This document shows, piece after piece, positions 11,736 to 22,369 of a DNA stretch of 64,000 nucleotides; position 1 is the first letter of the stretch; each line of letters starts with the position of its first letter. The DNA is taken from the NCBI GenBank assembly GCA_002778195.1, contig PCDI01000007.1:1661337-1725336 (forward strand). Reading direction: 5' to 3'. The translations under genes were made by a program, and so were the position numbers. The DNA is from Raffaelea ambrosiae (lineage: Eukaryota; Ascomycota; Sordariomycetes; Ophiostomatales; Ophiostomataceae). Below the pieces are notes generated by a model. That model was not told the DNA's origin. It saw nothing but the letters and a program-made list of their open reading frames with translations, and ran no database searches.

Positions 11736-12588
11736 GATTAGCGAGAAGAGACGCTAGCAACGCCAAGGAGGCGGATATGGCTGGTACGGTAGATCAGAGG
11801 TCCTGGATTGAATTGGATCTGAGCCTCGCGAAGGCCTGCTTTCCAACCAGAAAGCAAATGGTCCGAAGACAAGAAAAGTATGGGAGACTTTGCAGAAAAC
11901 CACCCTTGATAACGTCCTGGACAGCAGCGCTCGCTTGCAGATTGTGGTCCGGGAGTCCGGGCCACCGCTATTAAAAGTCACCGCCCTGATAGGCATCGTC
12001 ACCCCCCAAAAGATTGCAACATCCCGACTGTCGCGAGCGGCAAGGGTGGCCCAGGGTGGCCCAGGGTGGTCCAGCACCCGGGGTTTTACATTGTGGAGTA
12101 TTAAGGCGTCATCAGGCTAGAGGAATGGCAGCCTTGTCTAGCGAGCGGTATCGCTTTGAATCCCAATGGCACAGTGATTGTCACAATTCGAGTCCGTGCC
12201 TGGGTGACTGGTTGGATTAGCACTCGGCTTTGATAGGGGTCTCTGCGGGTCCTGCCCATTCCCGAAAGACGTTGGGGCAGTTGAGAGATTGAAGGCGCAA
12301 TCGCCGGTGGTAAATGCCGCCCAGACCAATGGCAACCACTGAGAGAAGCGTGGGCTCTTCGGAATAGCAGACCCTGGTCTCATACCACTTTCGGCAGCGT
12401 TTATTAACACGGCATGCGGTACCGAAAGGCAGTCGAAAACTGCAGATGGTGGCAAACATGGCTGACGACAAAAAGCCCAAAATCACGAATAGACTGTAAG
12501 AACTCGAGAAGCGGCGGGTTTGGCTTTTATTCCCAGCCCTGCCGTATTGACTGGAACCGTTGCCGGTGAAACATACCGCTCACCCACC
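11736..12588. other. Divergent intergenic region
   Basis: Shared upstream region of the minus-strand symporter and the plus-strand FAD monooxygenase. It contains a short direct repeat of GGCCCAGGGT near 12047-12071. No supported gene or RNA. Confidence 0.4.
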
Positions 12589-14141
12589 ATGGCACAACCA
12601 CAGTCGCAACCACAGCCGACCTCGGATACCCAGCCCAAGCTCCGGGTCGCCATATCCGGCGGCGGCATTGCCGGTCTCACGGCGGCCATTGCCCTCCTCA
12701 AACACCCCGGCGTCTCCGTGCAGGTCTATGAACGTGCCCGAGCCTTCCAGGAAATTGGCGCCAGCATTGGCATCGGCCCCAATGGCCTCCGTACCCTCGA
12801 GAAACTCGGCGTCGAAAATGCTCTCCAGGACGGCGTCTGTACCCGGCAAAAGACCGACCAGCACCAGATATACCGGCACTGGCAGACGGGCGAGATACTC
12901 GACAGCGACAGACACCAATCGGTCACAACGAGGAAGCACTTCACGGCACGATTCCACCGCGCACACCTCCACGCGGCACTGCTCGAGAACTTGCCGGACA
13001 ACGTTGTGCACCTGGGCAAGAAGACTGTGCGAGTGGACTCTGTGCCAGAGGGCGAAGGCGGCGGCGTGGTTCTACATTTCGAAGACGGCACACAGGCTCG
13101 GGCTGATCTTCTCGTCGGGGCTGATGGCATACATTCGGTGAGGCAAGGCAGTTTCAATTTTTTTTTTGAAAAAAAAGCCCGGCTCTGACAGAATAGAACG
13201 TACGCAAATGGTTTGTTCCCGAACACCAGCTTCGCTGGACCGGTTGGGTGGCCATGAGATCCGCCTTTGACTCGTCCCTGCTTGACGGCGTCGACTTCCC
13301 CGAAGATGCGGCACACTGGGTAACTTTTGTTTGCTTTTTACTGTTTCTGTCACTGCTTCTATAACTGTTTCTGCAACGATTTCTGACAGCTATGTTTTAG
13401 ATCGGGCCGGATCGCAGCTTCTTCCACGGCCACCTCGGCAAGGGCCAGTTCACCACCGTCGGCGGCTTCACGGCCGACCCCAACAACCCGCCACCGGAAT
13501 ACAAAGACGCCCGCTGGGACGACGAGGGAAGCCTCGACCGCCTGCGCGATCTATACCGCGACTGGCACCCCACCGTACGCGCACTGCTCGAGAAGACGCC
13601 CTACACCCGCCTCTATCCCAACGTCGCCGGCGAGCCCCTCCAAACCTGGGTGTTTGGAAATGGACGCGTGACCCTGATCGGCGATGCTGCGCATACGCAC
13701 GGCGGCGCCTTTGCGGCCGGTGGCTCGCTCGCCATGGACGACGCGTATACTTTATTGCTGGCACTGCGGCATGTGTGGCCCGAAGACGCGGCGTCCAAGA
13801 AGCCCACACCGGCCCAGCTGGCCCAGACTCTGCGTCTGTACGAACGCACACGGAGGCCGCACGTGCACAAAATCATGGACCTGGCACAGCACCAGATTAT
13901 TGGCAAGCTGCCAGGCGAGGGCAAAGAACAGGCAGAAACAGGCAACAAAGAAGCAAAGGCACCCGAGAAGGGCAGCCGGGAGCAAGTGCTGGCTTACATA
14001 CGCAGCAGGCCAGACACGACGTGGATCAGCGAGCACGACGTGGAAGCCGCGTTCCGGGATGCTGTTGCAGACCTGGAAGGCTCCCAAACAAAGGCACGCG
14101 TGCCGGTAGCAGATATCACGCCTCCGAGGGGCCATTTGTAA
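12589..14141 (+). CDS. FAD-dependent monooxygenase, salicylate hydroxylase-like (group A)
   Basis: Exons 12589-13137, 13197-13319 and 13401-14141 give 470 aa. The ATG is in a strong context (caccATGG). Motifs: FAD Rossmann VAISGGGIAGLTAAIALL (about residues 20-37), DG motif GADGIHS (about 177-183) and GD motif GDAAHTHGGAFAAGGS (about 341-356). Intron 1 uses a TAG acceptor that restores NVRKWFVPEHQLRW. Family knowledge: NAD(P)H-dependent hydroxylation, sometimes decarboxylative, of an aromatic acid. It is divergent from the Dal5-type symporter across 0.85 kb, a layout compatible with joint induction by a transported aromatic or heteroaromatic acid (inference). A Lys/Glu-rich stretch (about 397-415) lies outside the conserved core. 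Confidence 0.87.
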
Positions 14142-14419
14142 CAACAATACTGCATTGCATTGGGCTGAACATGACAGATGAACTTCCACATACACTAGAA
14201 TTTGCACATGCTTCATTTCGATACATTGTCGTTCGTTCCGTCCCAGTTATGCCATGTCTTTTCCGTCACCACTCGATGTTTGCCGCTCATGCCCCCCTTC
14301 GTACGACCACAGACACTCTTCTTCGACCTTCACAGAGTGTTTCCGTGGAAATTCTATCAATCGCAGCCAAATCACCGTTTCCCGACCCACCAAAAGCGCC
14401 ATCCTAACCGTGTTGCCAG

Positions 14420-14881
14420 TCATGGATTCGTCCGGACCAGATTCTGTTTGTGCCAGACCACGTCCTTGGTCATCTGCAGTGGCACGTAAACAAACGACTG
14501 CGGCACCTTGACGATCCCATACCACATCTCCAGTTCGATCCTGGTGATCGGGTCTTTGAGCGCATATACTGTCAGGATCTTGTACGCAAACATGGGCACC
14601 TTGGGGTCGTACTTCGTGTTGAACTCGTCGTTGCCCACACCTTCTTCCTGTAGTGGCATCTCCTCGGGGCCCTGCCGACACGGAGGACGCACTTCGCAGA
14701 CATGGGTGACAGCCATGACCGGGTGGCAGCGGTAGTACCAAATGCGCTTGACTTCAGGGCTGGCAGAGTATCGGCGAAACTCGTAGTTCTTGGAGCCGTC
14801 GATGATCTGATCCAGGCCGGGGCCATGGGTAGCGAAGAAGACGTCCGCTTCGGATATGTCGATGGTTCTCTTGTTGCGCAT
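14420..14881 (-). CDS. Small ASCH/PUA-like domain protein
   Basis: A single exon of 153 aa starting MRNKRTIDISEADVFFATH. The pattern LDQIIDGSKNYEFRRY followed by VKRIWYYRCHPVMAVTHVCEV resembles the ASCH/PUA-like fold, in which a loop reading G-x-K-x-x-E-x-R/F-R precedes a strand ending in a conserved W/Y segment. Family knowledge: ASCH proteins are thought to bind RNA or nucleotides; some bacterial ones hydrolyse modified nucleosides. No signal peptide or membrane segment. The frame stays open upstream of this ATG, so a longer or spliced 5' end is possible. The stop lies 278 bp from the stop of the FAD monooxygenase (tail-to-tail). The domain call is by eye. Confidence 0.65.
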   Translation of the reverse strand: MRNKRTIDISEADVFFATHGPGLDQIIDGSKNYEFRRYSASPEVKRIWYYRCHPVMAVTHVCEVRPPCRQGPEEMPLQEEGVGNDEFNTKYDPKVPMFAYKILTVYALKDPITRIELEMWYGIVKVPQSFVYVPLQMTKDVVWHKQNLVRTNP

Positions 14882-15316
14882 TTTGGATGCTTGAGAAGAG
14901 GTCTGCGTGGTATTGCACGCCGTTTGTCGTATACCTTTCAAGATCAAACTGGGGTTGATGGACTGAGTTCTAAAAACACGAGTGAAGATGATGTTGGACA
15001 GCAGACACGAGGAGTAAACAAGCGACAAAAAGCAAGGAAACAAAATAGCAAGAAACTGGCTGTGTAACCTTGACGGATATGGAAGGACCGAACAAGACCG
15101 CGTGAGCAGCAATGTCTTTTCTATATTTCTTTAGTTTCGGCAAGTGCCTGCTTTGTGGTCTCTTTGTGCTTTCTCGTCTCTTCTCGCAGGCAACATGGCA
15201 GCATCTGCTGGAACATATCAATGTTATTTTCCCCCTTCGCGCCGAGAAACACCATGTTGTTTCGCGCAAACCGCCAGAAACAAAGCAGCAACAACAACAA
15301 CAAATCATCCTCGTGA
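14882..15316. other. Intergenic region, no gene seen
   Basis: Upstream of the ASCH-like gene and downstream of the DHA1 transporter, both on the minus strand. Includes a short CAA-rich run near 15288-15303. No supported gene. Confidence 0.4.
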
Positions 15317-17191
15317 CTATGCCAGCCTGCCAAACTGAGGCGGCTTCCGCCACTTGCCACCAAACTTCAGCAGCACCGCATATGCAGGCATGACCACGAC
15401 CACACAAAGTATGCCCTGCACCGCAAAACACCAAGTATACCCTGTGTCACTGTCAGTACATAGTTGCGGGAATTCGAGGCACTGGTGTCGAACTTACCAC
15501 TCGTGTCGGCCCACGTATAGATAAACCAAGGCACGAGAAACGCGGATAACTGTCCAAGTCAGCACGACGCCATCCCACTATACAGTGATACAAAGGCACC
15601 CACGTTGATGATGCAGCCGTAGAAGATGGACAGCTCGGTTGCATATGCCGGGTAGTTGTCGAGCATGTACGCCGACAGAACCGTGTTGCCCACCTGGAGG
15701 CCCAGAGCATCTGAGGTCCAAGGTCAGTGTTGGTCCATGAAAGGGGGGGGGGGGGGGGTCAGTTTCACGCGCACGCGCGCGCACAACAGCCAAACTCACA
15801 CAAAAAGAAGGCCACTTGTCCCACGGCCCAATGGAAGTCCCGGTCGACCGAGATCCCCCACAGAATGCAGCCGACCGCGGAAAGGGCCGCCGCCGGAAAG
15901 CCCAGCCACAGACGCATTTCGGGTTGTCTCTCCTGGCCGTTGCGTGCCGCCAGCACCTTCACAATCTTGTCGCTCATGTGGCCGGAGCAGAAGCATTCGG
16001 CAAACAGGACGCCGACAAGAAAGCCCAGGAACAGCACGCCCTGGATCTGCGGGGACCGGTCCTCGTAGGCCGCGGGCTCCATCGTCATCATGGCCACAAA
16101 CCACCAGTACTGCCCAAACACATAGGCGACGATGCTGATCACGATGTCGGGGTATGCGCACAGCTTGTAGACCACCACCCAGGGGGCATAAAGCGCAGGG
16201 TGGGACACTCTGGGGACCGTTTCGAAGTTCTACAACTGGTTAATACTTACTTCTGTGAGGCGAGGCAAGTGACCATCATCAAGATAAAAAAAGAAACGAA
16301 AAAAAAGGGGAGGAAGGAAAAACAAGAAACCCGACGTACAAGGAAAGGAAGCGTTCGCGTTCGTGGAAAGTCCTCGACGGCACCGCCGTCAGACTCAGCA
16401 TGCAGCACATGGGAACGAGGATAGAGGGTTTCCGGCAGAAGGAAGATCTCGAGGAGAAGTAGAACCGCAAACGCCATGGCGACGTGGTACGGGACCCAGA
16501 ACTGATCCACAGACACCACCAGCCCGCCGACTGATCATGCATTAGCACGGAAACAGAACTTGCACCATGCAAGGGGAGAACGATGTTGCTTACAGACACC
16601 GCCGAGAAGAGTGCCCAGGTTGGCGGAGAGCGCCCAGAGGCCCACGCGGAGGCCCCGTTCGTGCTCAAACGACACGTCGTTGATGATGCTCAGACCCAGA
16701 TTGCAGGCCGAGCCGGAACCCAGGCCCTGCAGGAAGCGCTCAAACATGTATGCATGGATGTTCTGTGCCTTGATGGCCGTGCAGCCCGTCGCCAGCAGCG
16801 AGATGGACGTGCAGACGATCATGCAGATGCGGCGGCCGTAGGTCTCGGCCACGCCACCCGAGAACAGCGGCCCGAATATGAAGCCAAACGCGACCACGGC
16901 AAAGGTCCAGTTGGTCTCGTTGTAGGTGGCGTCGAACTGCTCCTCGAGCAGAAAAAAGGACGGAATCGGGGCCGTCGACAGGTAGGTCATGAGAAAGTAA
17001 AAGGAGCATGCAATAAAGACGCAGGTGTATTTGCGCAAAACGCTCCAGTTGAGCGGATCGAGCGCATCGCTGGTCGGTGTTGGGTGCAGCTGCGTCCCGT
17101 CGGCGCGCGTCACGATCAGGACGCCAGGCTCGGCAGGCGACGCCTCCAGTTTTGGCACCAGGCCCTTTTCCAAGCCATTCGAGAGCTGCAT
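15317..17191 (-). CDS. MFS multidrug-type transporter (DHA1 family)
   Basis: Exons 17191-16594, 16530-16340, 16229-15800, 15710-15592, 15549-15498 and 15441-15317 give 504 aa in one frame. The ATG at 17191 begins MQLSNGLEKG. The family marker DPLNWS precedes TM1 and the motif-A loop GGVAETYGRR lies near residues 110-120. The C-terminal part reads GAFLSAFLVPWFIYTWADTS. One intron (15550-15591) is only 42 nt but gives the conserved junction. A tiny extra exon near 16250 is possible but not needed. Family knowledge: proton-coupled export or uptake at the plasma membrane; substrate unknown. It is divergent from Hri1 over 442 bp. Confidence 0.83.
15749..15760. repeat. Poly-G tract in transporter intron
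   Basis: Uninterrupted G run inside the intron 15711-15799 of the DHA1 transporter; on the coding strand it is a C tract near the acceptor. Confidence 0.6.
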
Positions 17192-17633
17192 GGCGTCGGG
17201 CACGTGTGCGCGTGTGTGTGACTGCTTGGGGCGTGCTGGGCGTGCTGGGCGAGCTACAAACCCGAGTTCATTGCGAATGAGCGTCTATGCATCATTGCGA
17301 GGCAGTCTTGGCTTCTTATCCATTGCATCTGCTGCCCCTCGAGACCTTTTGCAACCTGCATCCAATTTCTGTTATCAAACAGCCTTGCGTTGCGTCTCGG
17401 TCGCCTGTAGATTCTCGTTTAGGCCTAGCGAGTTGTCAAGGAACAAGTGTGCGATTATTTAATCATCACCAGATCGAGATAAGAAACCACCCTGCCAGAA
17501 TGCCCAACCAAGCCTGTTTTGGCATTGGTAGGAGCTCCCGCCCCGGACGCAGACGGGCCTGTTATAAATGGCAACCATTCATTCGCCTCTTCGATTGTGC
17601 TTATCGGTTTCCAGACGGGCCCCCAACTCGACC
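17192..17633. promoter_or_regulatory. Divergent promoter region, DHA1 transporter / Hri1
   Basis: 442 bp separate the two start codons. No convincing operator was recognised. Confidence 0.35.
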
Positions 17634-18393
17634 ATGGCACCTCGACTCTCCACCCGCATTTCCCTCCGTTGGCTCGACGAGCCCCCCAGCGAGCCCACCA
17701 TCACGACCGTGCTGAGCGTCGGGTCTCGCTTTCTGGACCTGCGCGTGGGGAAGGCAGACAATGGCATTGACTGGGCATTCGCAGGGCGGAGGGAGATCGT
17801 ATCCCAGGATCCTTGTACGCGTGCCTTTTATTGATGCTCTCTTTTCTTGCCACTCTTTCTGGCGGGTTTACATAAAACCAATGATTCAGTCTAACTCGTA
17901 TCAACAAGTACGTTGCAGATGGTATCATGTCATCGACTCCAGAAACGTATTCGATCCCGATGAAGGGGCCTTTCAGAAGCTGCCCAACGGCGATGACCTG
18001 GAGACGGGATCCATGCCGTGCCCTGAGAGAAACAACAAAGTCACACCCTACGAAGAAGTCTGGCGGGCGATCTCGCTTCCCCAGGAGCTGAATTTCGGCT
18101 GGATCTTGCAAGGCGACCACCCAGATTCGACCACGTTTCTGGGTCGTGCCGGGCCTGTCTTCCTGGCTCTGAAGCAACGCAAAGACGGCACCTTTTCTGC
18201 GAGCAAGGAAGAGCTCGTCTCGCACCAGGACCAGCCTCCGCAGTGGCGCGTGCAGTATGCATCGGGGGAGCCCCCACTCCCATCTCTTGCACGGCTGGGA
18301 ACGGAGACGTTTGCCGGGGAGGAGGCGTGGCGGCTGGGCCAAAAAGTGGAGATAGAACGGCAGATTTTCGTCGTGGTAGCAGTCGACAGATAA
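17634..18393 (+). CDS. HRI1: Hri1-family protein
   Basis: Exons 17634-17814 and 17909-18393 give 221 aa. The N-terminus reads STRISLRWLDEPPSEPT and FLDLRVGK, then DWAFAG. After the intron come WYHVIDSR, DEGAFQKLPNGDDLETGSM and YEEVWRAI, the ordered block signature of the Hri1 family. Yeast Hri1 is a two-barrel, lipocalin-like protein of 244 aa that associates with Hrr25 kinase and the Sec translocon region, so this copy is slightly short. The acceptor used (AAG at 17906-17908) is the only one that keeps phase 1 without a stop; a CTAAC branch point lies at 17890-17894. It is a conserved single-copy type gene amid accessory genes. Confidence 0.82.
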
Positions 18394-18639
18394 ACCAATC
18401 CAAGCGGCCGCGATGGCTCTGCGGTTGACCGTCCGCTGACCACCCCGTCTCGCTCATTAGTCAGGGGTCGATAACGGCCGTTTTCGTTCTCTTGTAAATG
18501 CCCATTCGGGAAAAGCTTACCAATTTGGACCCGGGCATGGCCTACTACTGCCCCAGGTACATAATTGATAGGGCATGCCGTGCCACTTTTTTTTGTGATC
18601 ATCGCCCTCCTCAGCAGTGTATCACAGCATCCCAACACC

Positions 18640-20379
18640 ATGGCCTGGAGTCAGATTGTTCTCGCTGCGGCTCTTGTCATCGCGGCTGTTGTGGCACTGG
18701 TTCGACGGGCTCGTTCGTCGATATCAGCCATTCCTGGCCCCACGATCTCTCTTTTCTCGTCCCTCCTATTCAAATACTAAGAATTCCGTGGAAATCGAAC
18801 TAATCATATTCATTCTCTCTACAAGAAATATGGCAAGGTTGTCCGCCTGGCTCCTAACGAGGTCGCATTTGCGTCTCTCGAGGCTATGAAGGAGATCTAC
18901 ATGTCCTACGGGAGCGGATATGACAAGACCGAGTTCTACGATCTGTTCCGGCAATATGATACCAAGTAGGCTATGGACTGGGACATGCCTTGTGGATGGG
19001 CAGCTGGGCTGACACATTGGCAGGACAATGTTTTCCACTCTGGATAAGACGACTGTGAGAAGACGCGCCTCTCTAGATGCTTGCCTGCTGAAACTAACGC
19101 GGTCGCAGCACGCCAAACGCAGAAGGATCCTCGCCGATCGATATGCAAACACCAACGTCATGCGCGAGCAGTCGATTGCAGGCATCTCCGCGAGGTCACA
19201 AAACTTTGTCCAGAAAGTCGAAGCGCTCCCAGACAGGCTGATGGATGTTTATGTGAGAAGCAAACCTATGTAGCCCCGGTTCCCGTAGTCGATGGCTGAC
19301 TATGAACTGGGACAGGTCTACCTCCACTGCTATGCATTTGATGGCGCCACACATCATCTTTTCCATCCCCATGGCAGCAACTCGATCCAGCAGGTGTCTG
19401 ACGAGAACATCATGCGAGAGGTGTCTTTTGACAATAGCCTCGTTCGTACGTCGCCCTCCGTGCTCTGGTATTTGCAAGATAGCGTTACTCATCTCAGCAG
19501 GCCGCCTTCTCCAGTACTACAATCCAAGCCTTGGCTACTTGGCCGACCTGCTTGGCCTTTTGCCGCCGAGCCGCAGCATTCCCCGGGCGAAGCAACTTGT
19601 GCTGGATGCCGTCCAAAACAAGGAAAGCTGTGACGAGTTCACCCTCCTCTCTCGCCTGAAAGACCCAAAGTTCGGCCTAGCCGACATTGAAATGGCTGCC
19701 GAGTGTATGGACCACATGGCGGCCGGCATCGAGACCACAGGCGACACCCTCTGCTGGACAATGTGGAAGCTCTCGCTCCCAGAGTACCGGCATATTCAAG
19801 ACCGGCTATATGCGGAGCTGACATCCATGGCGGATACGCCTTTTGACCAGCTCCCGTATCTTGATGCCGTGGTGAAAGAGGGACTGCGGGTCTTCCCTTC
19901 TATCCCCATGAGCTTGCCTCGGAGGGTTCCCAAGAATGGCCGCTGCATCGACGGATATTGGCTCGACGAAGGCACCATTGTCAGCTGCCAACCGTATACC
20001 CTGCATCGATGGGAGGAGACCGTGTTTCCAGACCCCGAGGAGTTTCAGCCAGACAGATGGTTGGAAAAAGACGGCGACGCAGAGCGCAACAGAATATTCT
20101 TTGCCTTCTCTAGCGGTGGGCGTGGGTGTTTGGGCCGACAGTAAGTTGGAGCAGATGTCTCTGAGATGATGGTCGACACAGCTAATCAAAACCAAACACA
20201 GTGTGGCCATTGCAGAGATGAAGATCCTGCTGCGAGATGTGTATTCCAAGTATACCACTACCGTAGACGACGGCATGACGGCAGATATGTCCATGGCAGA
20301 CCAGATCATCTCGTCGAGACCAAAAGGCCAATATTGTTTACTCAAGTTTTCTCCGAGAAGTGAATTGGATGGAAGGTGA
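18640..20379 (+). pseudogene. Cytochrome P450 interrupted by one in-frame stop
   Basis: Segments 18640-18965, 19024-19054, 19109-19252, 19316-19445, 19501-20140 and 20202-20379 join in frame to 483 codons. Codon 47 (18778-18780) is TAA. Conserved P450 sequence continues in the same frame on both sides: IPGPTISLFSSLLFKY before, then HIHSLYKKYGKVVRLAPNEV after. No GT-AG intron can remove the stop and keep frame. All downstream marks are intact: I-helix AGIETT, ExxR as EGLR, PDRW, and heme loop FSSGGRGCLG. Family knowledge: ER-anchored heme monooxygenase; the first 22 residues form the anchor. A single lesion suggests recent inactivation, a strain polymorphism or a sequence error. It converges on the SDR at 20907-22007. 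Confidence 0.75.
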
Positions 20380-20906
20380 TGCGCCAATTTTTGGACTCGC
20401 CGAAGGATAATTGAAAACCAGTCAACCCATTTGCGGACGGTTGCGATTTTTCTACCTACACCTGCGTTGCACTCAGTTTATGGCAGCATAAGCCAGATGA
20501 TAGTGGAACATAAGAAAATATACACAGTCAATCGCATGCACTTTCGACTCATGGTAGCCGAAGCCCTCTCATGTAGAGAGCTCGCCTGCGAGAATGTAAC
20601 AGCCGATCAAGTTTATCAGAACAGTTTCTGCTTTCCCAGTGTTCACTCTGTAAGATCCCGTGGCCTACAGCATGAGAAAATGGGAAAGAATCGATCAAGT
20701 GCCAAAATTACGCAGCGGCGTGGAAAAAAGAAAAGGGAACAATGTCTACAGCAGCATGAACATAGATACCATAGAGATCAGTAGAATCCAATGAAAAGGT
20801 TTTATTTTTTGCCTCCCGAGTTTCGGGCTTGATTACAAAGACATCCATGAAGTTTCTGGAGAGTATCATCAGAGAGTTCAGACACCCGATCCAGCTGCCT
20901 AGACAT
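20380..20906. other. Intergenic region between convergent genes
   Basis: 527 bp between the P450 stop and the SDR stop. No supported gene. Confidence 0.4.
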
Positions 20907-22007
20907 CTATGGATGCAGGCCGACAATTCCGACTTGTAGGAAATACTTGTCCTGGTCGATTTTTTCCCGGTTGGGGCCCGCGCGCAGTTCATCGATGTCC
21001 CACGGGGCTTCGACGTAGCGTCCATGCAGGAACTCGGCCTCGGGAGAAGCCAGCCAGACGGCAAAGTCGCCGACGAGCTCGTCTGGTGGTCAGGTCAGCT
21101 TTTCATGTCCAGATAGCGCGACGAGTATGGCAGAAAGTAAAAAGGAAAACGTACGAGTATCGTATGGGGTATTGGCTGGGAACATTTGTTCCGCGCTCTC
21201 CGACCGGATGAGACCTGGATGAAAAGTCACGATACGCAGCTTGTCGGCCGGGACATCGCGCGCGATTGCTTGCATGAGCATCACGCCTGCATTCTTGGTG
21301 ACAGAATACACAGGCACGGGAGCTGTCGTATAATAGTCCCAGCAAGAGGCGCTTGTCACATTGACCAGGACCTAAAGTGGCACCACATCAGTCAAAAATC
21401 AGATACGACAAAAAGGCTGGGCTGGAACGGGCAGCGACAACAATGAACGTACAGCCGGGCCACGAGATGCATCTCGCACTTGTTTGTAGAAGTATTCGGC
21501 AAAGGCCATGTGGCCACGGGCATTCACTTCGTACGCCTTCCACACCTCGGCGAGGCCGGCATCGAGCACGGTCTTGGGTAGGGACGTCTTGGCCGCACTG
21601 AGCACGAGAACGTCGAGCACGAGCTTGCTCTCGGCCAGCCAAGCCCAGAGAGCGGCAATGCTTTCCAGGCTGCCCACGTCCAGCTTGTGCACGTAGACCT
21701 TCAGCTCCGGATTCGTGGTCGCTGTCATGGCCTTGAGCTTGTCCGCGGCTGCGCTCAGAACATCCTCGCGACGGCCAGTGAGGATGACGGCAGACGCACC
21801 GGCATGGGCAAAGCCTTTCGCAACCGCATTTCCAACGCCTGTTGCACTGCCGGTGACGAGAACTGTTTTGCCGGTCTGTCTCAGTTCGGGCCGTTTGGCC
21901 GGTGATATAGCCGCATAGGTATCCTTATGGAGTGTCTTGACCGGGACACTGAACGAGGGCGAGACTGGAATGCCGAACAATTCGTTGAGATTGGTCGGGT
22001 TTTCCAT
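20907..22007 (-). CDS. Short-chain dehydrogenase/reductase
   Basis: Exons 22007-21453, 21371-21155 and 21082-20907 give 315 aa starting MENPTNLNELFGIPV. The NAD(P)-binding loop is VLVTGSATGVGNAVAKGF. The usual NNAG is replaced by LVLSAAKTS. The catalytic segment is NVTSASCW followed by YSVTK (Tyr and Lys four apart). The C-terminal exon reads ELVGDFAVWLASPEAEFLHG, then RYVEAPWDIDELRA, a tail common to fungal secondary-metabolism-type SDRs. An upstream in-frame ATG at 22121 exists but is judged leader. It is head-to-head with a small Zn2Cys6 gene over 362 bp and next to the broken P450, so it may belong to a decayed oxidative cluster (inference). Confidence 0.85.
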
Positions 22008-22127
22008 GCTTGCTGATTTTATAGAGAACAGTACAGGGGAGACGGAGATGAAGGGAGGAGGCCGCAGATCACGATGGAGCTGTTGCTGATGGTGACAGAG
22101 TGGGAAAAGAAGACATCGCAAGTTTTT

Positions 22128-22141
22128 CCTCGGACACGAGG
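22128..22141. promoter_or_regulatory. Palindrome CCTCG-N4-CGAGG in divergent promoter
   Basis: Perfect 5-bp arms around GACA, containing TCG and CGA half-sites four bases apart. It lies 121 bp before the SDR start and 229 bp before the Zn2Cys6 gene start, beside a TATATA stretch (22145-22150). Zinc-cluster regulators bind such spaced inverted triplets; that this one is bound is inference. Confidence 0.4.
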
Positions 22142-22283
22142 AGTTTATATAGGAAACCTGAGACCATTGTTGGCAATTGCGACGTTTTGGCGAGCCTCAT
22201 AGAAAGCCCATGTCGTCTCCATACCACACAGTTGCTGAGATGATGTTTCATTGGCATAGACGCTGACAAATTGCCATGCCTGG

Positions 22284-22326
22284 TGCGGACTACAAGAAGG
22301 GGCGCTTGTCCGCACGCTTGTCCGCA
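22284..22326. promoter_or_regulatory. Everted CGG sites: TGCGGAC and two GTCCGCA in a 12-bp direct repeat
   Basis: CGCTTGTCCGCA occurs twice head-to-tail (22303-22314 and 22315-22326). The reverse complement of its core, TGCGGAC, sits at 22284-22290. Three CGG-type half-sites directly before the Zn2Cys6 ATG (22370) suggest autoregulation or control by a related factor. Confidence 0.45.
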
Positions 22327-22369
22327 CGCTAGCCCGCAGCCATGTATAAGCAACCCAAACCACTCCCAA

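Noticed and set aside
12160..12200. tRNA-like A box (TGGCACAGTG) and B box (TTCGAGTCC)
   Set aside because: The two boxes are only about 15 bp apart and no acceptor stem or cloverleaf can be drawn.
16240..16256. Micro-exon in the DHA1 transporter between two splice-like sites
   Set aside because: A single 110-nt intron with a good branch point near its acceptor gives the conserved junction PFLNFETVPRVSHP without it.
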